Assembly (NCBI RefSeq): GCF_029542785.1
Contig: NC_083370.1
Coordinates: 744,001-808,000 of the forward strand
Origin: Malassezia japonica
Lineage: Eukaryota > Basidiomycota > Malasseziomycetes > Malasseziales > Malasseziaceae
Length of the DNA: 64,000 nt
Direction: 5' to 3'
Part shown: positions 61,205 to 64,000 of the stretch, piece after piece
Position numbering within the stretch: the stretch's first letter is position 1
Layout: each line of letters begins with the position of its first letter
Notes under the pieces: generated by a model
What the model was told of the DNA's origin: nothing
The model's database searches: none
Seen by the model: only the letters and a program-made list of their open reading frames with translations
Made by a program: the position numbers and the translations under genes

Positions 61205-63249
61205 GCCACCGCCAGCACTGGCTCGGGCGGGGCGTCGCGCTTGCGGCGCACGCGCTTCTTTTGTAGCTCCTTGGCTGTGTGGTTTTCAGCACGGCGCGCC
61301 TTGCGCTCCCGTAGCTGCTTCATGACCGCGGCGTGCCGCGCGGGCAGACGCTCAAAACGGATCCAATGCAGCCCATCGAGCTCGCGGCGCACGCGCGCAA
61401 GATGCGCCTCGAGCGACGCATGCAGTTCGGGCCACGCACCGGCGTCCGCGACGGCCTCGACGGCGTTCGCCTCGATCTCCTTGAGCAGCACGCAGTGATC
61501 GAGCTTCGCGCGGATCCAGCCCAGGAGCGGGAGGGAGCGTCGGCGCGAGGCCAGCGCGACGAGGGGGTAGATCTGCTGCAGCGACAGGCCGACGCTCGGC
61601 GGGACAAACACCGGCGCGCCGTCTGCAAGCGACACGCGCGCGTCGGGCACGGCGAGGCGGCCGCTTGTCTGTGCGCCTTGGGCACGCCAGTCGCGGTATG
61701 CGCGGCGCACCGCGCCCGAAGCCTGCGCGCCATCATAGGCGAGCGCGGGCGCATCGACCTTGAGCTGCGTGCAGAGCGCCGCGACCTGCGCCGCGTAGCG
61801 CTGCATGCACTCGTCGAAAAAGTAGCGTGCCACAGCAAAGTACGCGCCACGCTCGCGGCGCTTGATTTCTTCCTGGCGCTCGCTCTGTGTCGCAAAGCCG
61901 ATCGCGTCGCTCGACGCAAAGCGCGACAGGAGCGAGCGGCGCTCGGGCACCAGCGCCGCGGCCAAAAACAGGGTATCAGGCACGGTGCACGCATGCTTCA
62001 GCAGCGTCGCAAACGTCTTGGCATTCGGCTGCACGCACCGCGATTCCTCGGTCGAGGGGAGCGTCGAGGACTCGGCGCGAGAAAGAGGCTCCGTCATGGT
62101 CTCGTACGCAGCGACCATGTCCGAGACGGTCGCATACTCGCCGAGCGCCATCAGCGCCGTGTTCAGCGTGTGTGTCGTGGGGGCACACGGGGGAAGCGCC
62201 TCGCCACGGTCCGCATCGGGGTTCGCTACGTCCACACCGAAACCAGTCCGGAGCAGCGCCAGGAGCGCAGGGAGCTGGCCAGTCATGCGCAAAACACGCG
62301 CGGCGAGGTCGAGCGTCAGGACGCTCGGGCGGATCGCACGCTCGTGCATGTCTTGGATAAGCATCGTCGCAGAGCGCGCAAGCACCTGCGCGGCGCCTTG
62401 CACCGACTTGGCCGCGTCGCCGGGCGCGGCCGTCGCTTCCGACCGACGGCGGCCGTACTCGGTGGGGAGGAGCGCATGGCCGTGTGCGGCCTGCAGGTCC
62501 TGCGCCTGGCGCGCAGCCTGCCGAAAGAGGCCCTCCATCATGTGGTGGTACGTCTCGCGGTTCGGCGCGGTCTCGGGATGCGTGTCGCGCGTCGACGTCA
62601 TATCCGACCAGAGCGCCTGCATCTCGCCAAAGTAGCCGCCCGGCGCGAGCACGGCCAGTGCCTCGTTGTAGTCTGCGGTACACACGCTGTCGGCACTAGC
62701 AGCGCGCATGTTACCCAAGAGCGTCCGGGCACGGCTCAGGTACGTCTTGGCCTCCCCCGCGCTGAGCGGCACCGGCGGCGAGCGCGGCGCGAGCTCCTGT
62801 GGCGTGGACAGGTCCAGGGCAATTTCCGTGTGCAGAGGAACACTCTGCGCAGCCTCGCGCAGCGCGCGGATGCGGCCGCGGTCGTAGAGGTAGGCTGCAT
62901 AGGCTTCGGTATACGGCACCAGCGCCTGGAGCACCTGGCGGTGCTCGCCGGCCTGGAGCATACGCGGCACGCGGATCGAGCCATCGGCAAGCTCCTGCGG
63001 CCGGTCCTGCATCGCTTCCACATACAGCGCCCAGACGCGATCCGGCGCGATGTCCGTCGAGGTGCTCAGCAGATCGATCAGCTGCGTCACGGGTTCACGC
63101 GGCGCGGCCGCGGCCATCGCGCGTGGCGCTTGCTGTGTAAATGGCCGCAGGCTCTCGTATCGTGCCGTGGACGGAAGCGGCGCACAGCGGGGCGCGAGCC
63201 GCACCGCGCGGCCCACGCTCACGCTCGCAAGTCGCCCCACCCTTCGCAT
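61201..63249 (-). CDS. PPR-like mitochondrial protein, about 682 aa
   Basis: Single exon. A presequence (MRRVGRLASVSVGRAVRLAP) follows the ATG at 63249; an earlier in-frame ATG at 63318 would overlap the start of the divergent gene. The protein is alpha-helical with PPR-like units (TADYNEALAVLAPGGYFGEM, TYHHMMEGLFRQAARQ, PSVLTLDLAARVLRMTGQLP, THTLNTALMALGEYATVSDM, QPNAKTFATLLKHA) and a basic C-terminus. Such proteins in fungi handle mitochondrial mRNA processing or translation. I cannot assign a specific family member. Confidence 0.72.
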   Translation of the reverse strand: MRRVGRLASVSVGRAVRLAPRCAPLPSTARYESLRPFTQQAPRAMAAAAPREPVTQLIDLLSTSTDIAPDRVWALYVEAMQDRPQELADGSIRVPRMLQAGEHRQVLQALVPYTEAYAAYLYDRGRIRALREAAQSVPLHTEIALDLSTPQELAPRSPPVPLSAGEAKTYLSRARTLLGNMRAASADSVCTADYNEALAVLAPGGYFGEMQALWSDMTSTRDTHPETAPNRETYHHMMEGLFRQAARQAQDLQAAHGHALLPTEYGRRRSEATAAPGDAAKSVQGAAQVLARSATMLIQDMHERAIRPSVLTLDLAARVLRMTGQLPALLALLRTGFGVDVANPDADRGEALPPCAPTTHTLNTALMALGEYATVSDMVAAYETMTEPLSRAESSTLPSTEESRCVQPNAKTFATLLKHACTVPDTLFLAAALVPERRSLLSRFASSDAIGFATQSERQEEIKRRERGAYFAVARYFFDECMQRYAAQVAALCTQLKVDAPALAYDGAQASGAVRRAYRDWRAQGAQTSGRLAVPDARVSLADGAPVFVPPSVGLSLQQIYPLVALASRRRSLPLLGWIRAKLDHCVLLKEIEANAVEAVADAGAWPELHASLEAHLARVRRELDGLHWIRFERLPARHAAVMKQLRERKARRAENHTAKELQKKRVRRKRDAPPEPVLAVA

Positions 63250-63316
63250 TCGTGGCGCGAAGAAGCCTCGCCGATCGACAACACGTGGCTCCACGTGGGG
63301 GTGCGCGTGGACCACC

Positions 63317-64000
63317 ATGGAGGACCGGGCGGCGAAGGCGGCTCGAGCCAGGAAACAGGTAGGTGGGCTAGCTCACACAGCTCCGGAGACACCAGGAGGC
63401 ACAACGCAAGAAGCTCGAAGAACAATCCGCGCCGAAAGGGCCGGAACTCGCCTTGTCAGCGGGGCCCCCGCCCGGACCAGCACGCCGGCCAGAGGCACAG
63501 AGGGTGGGGGCGAGCGCAGGCGCTGCGTCGGCGTACCCGGAGGACATCCCCGACATTTCCAAGCGCATCGAGGCCAAGGTGCGCAGGGGGCCGAGTGCGC
63601 AGCTGCAGACCAGCGCGCCACCGCCCAACACGGCCGAGCAGTTGTTTGGGGGGCCGGGCGCAGCTGATGCGCCGCAAGAGCTCAAGAAGGATGAGGCATA
63701 CGATCCATTTGGCGCGCCAGGCGGTAGCGACCCTTTTGGCGCATCGGGAGCGAGCGATCCGTTCGGCGCGCCCGAGGCCAAGGATCCTTTCGGGCCTCCG
63801 CCGGCAATGCACAGCACGCCGGCCAAGGCGAGCGAGGTGCCCAAGGTACAGGACTCCGAAGTCTCGGCAGAGTATGCGGATCACTTGTTTGGCGGCGACA
63901 AGGGCAATGGGCAGGCGCTGTTTAGCAGCGCGCCGTACGAGCCTAGTGCGCCAAAGGACGACGCACCGTCGGCAGATGGCCTGTTTGGGCCGCCCAGTGG
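63317..64000 (+). CDS. DPF-repeat protein, N-terminal part (truncated by window edge)
   Basis: Two exons visible: 63317-63358 and 63381 onwards; 22-nt intron (gtaggt donor). The frame is open to the window end, about 220 residues. After a basic helical N-terminus (RAAKAARARKQLRRHQEAQR) come disordered stretches with four DPFG motifs (YDPFGAPGGSDPFGASGASD and on) and repeated LFG motifs. DPF motifs bind clathrin/AP-2 appendages and similar repeats occur in fungal Sec16-type and golgin proteins. The family cannot be settled from this fragment. Confidence 0.6.

Overview
The window looks like nuclear DNA of a Malassezia yeast (Basidiomycota, Ustilaginomycotina). The species cannot be fixed by reading. 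The evidence is a GC-rich, very gene-dense eukaryotic sequence; a thioredoxin at 39481-39804 that closely resembles the Malassezia allergen family Mala s 13; fungal gene families throughout; and many extremely short spliceosomal introns. I see about 48 genes in 64 kb (roughly one per 1.3 kb). I see no tRNA, rRNA, transposon or centromere-like AT-rich core.

Layout. 1-9.8 kb: a truncated HMT1-type ABC transporter, a citrate-lyase-beta-like aldolase, a FAR1/WRKY-GCM1-like zinc-finger protein, adenine phosphoribosyltransferase, the KEOPS subunit Cgi121, a GLTSCR1-domain protein, the pH sensor PalI/Rim9 and mitochondrial ribosomal protein L1. 9.8-21.3 kb: haspin kinase, a bHLH factor, a giant double sugar transporter, Ade5,7, the ribosome-assembly chaperone Rrb1 and a thioesterase. 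21.3-36.8 kb: a 1182-residue acidic protein, G-protein beta, Ess2, Rsm22, Ima1, fumarase, U1A, Nop7 and Bud22. 36.8-45.2 kb: a Baeyer-Villiger-type monooxygenase, Atg12, thioredoxin, an MTFP1-phosphopantetheinyl transferase fusion, a Med8-like protein, an inositol 5-phosphatase, a small unknown gene and Coq5. 45.2-57.5 kb: a 12-exon DCAF11-like WD40 gene, an Aim32-ferredoxin fusion, Rim1, a Tda10-like kinase, an Om14-like protein, prohibitin 1, Nat9, Sdhaf3, a SWIB protein, Hap5 and translin. 57.5-64 kb: a CGI-58-like hydrolase, Npl4, a PPR-like protein and the start of a DPF-repeat protein.

Gene structure is the most striking property. I traced 83 introns by hand, each checked by restored reading frame and protein continuity. 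46 are exactly 22 nt and 66 are 25 nt or shorter. They have a gtacgt-like donor and a branch site (ctNac) that runs almost directly into the acceptor. Several exons are only 3 to 20 nt, and Atg12 and the DCAF11 gene are only visible once these introns are removed. Gene ends are equally compact: four convergent pairs share overlapping stop codons and one pair abuts exactly.

The most unusual proteins are a single 1218-residue reading frame holding two complete MFS sugar transporters (about 24 membrane helices), a fusion of mitochondrial MTFP1/MTP18 with a phosphopantetheinyl transferase, and a fusion of Aim32/Apd1 with an adrenodoxin-type ferredoxin. Mitochondrial functions are prominent: Rim1, Phb1, Coq5, Rsm22, L1, Sdhaf3, Fum1 and the two mitochondrial fusions.
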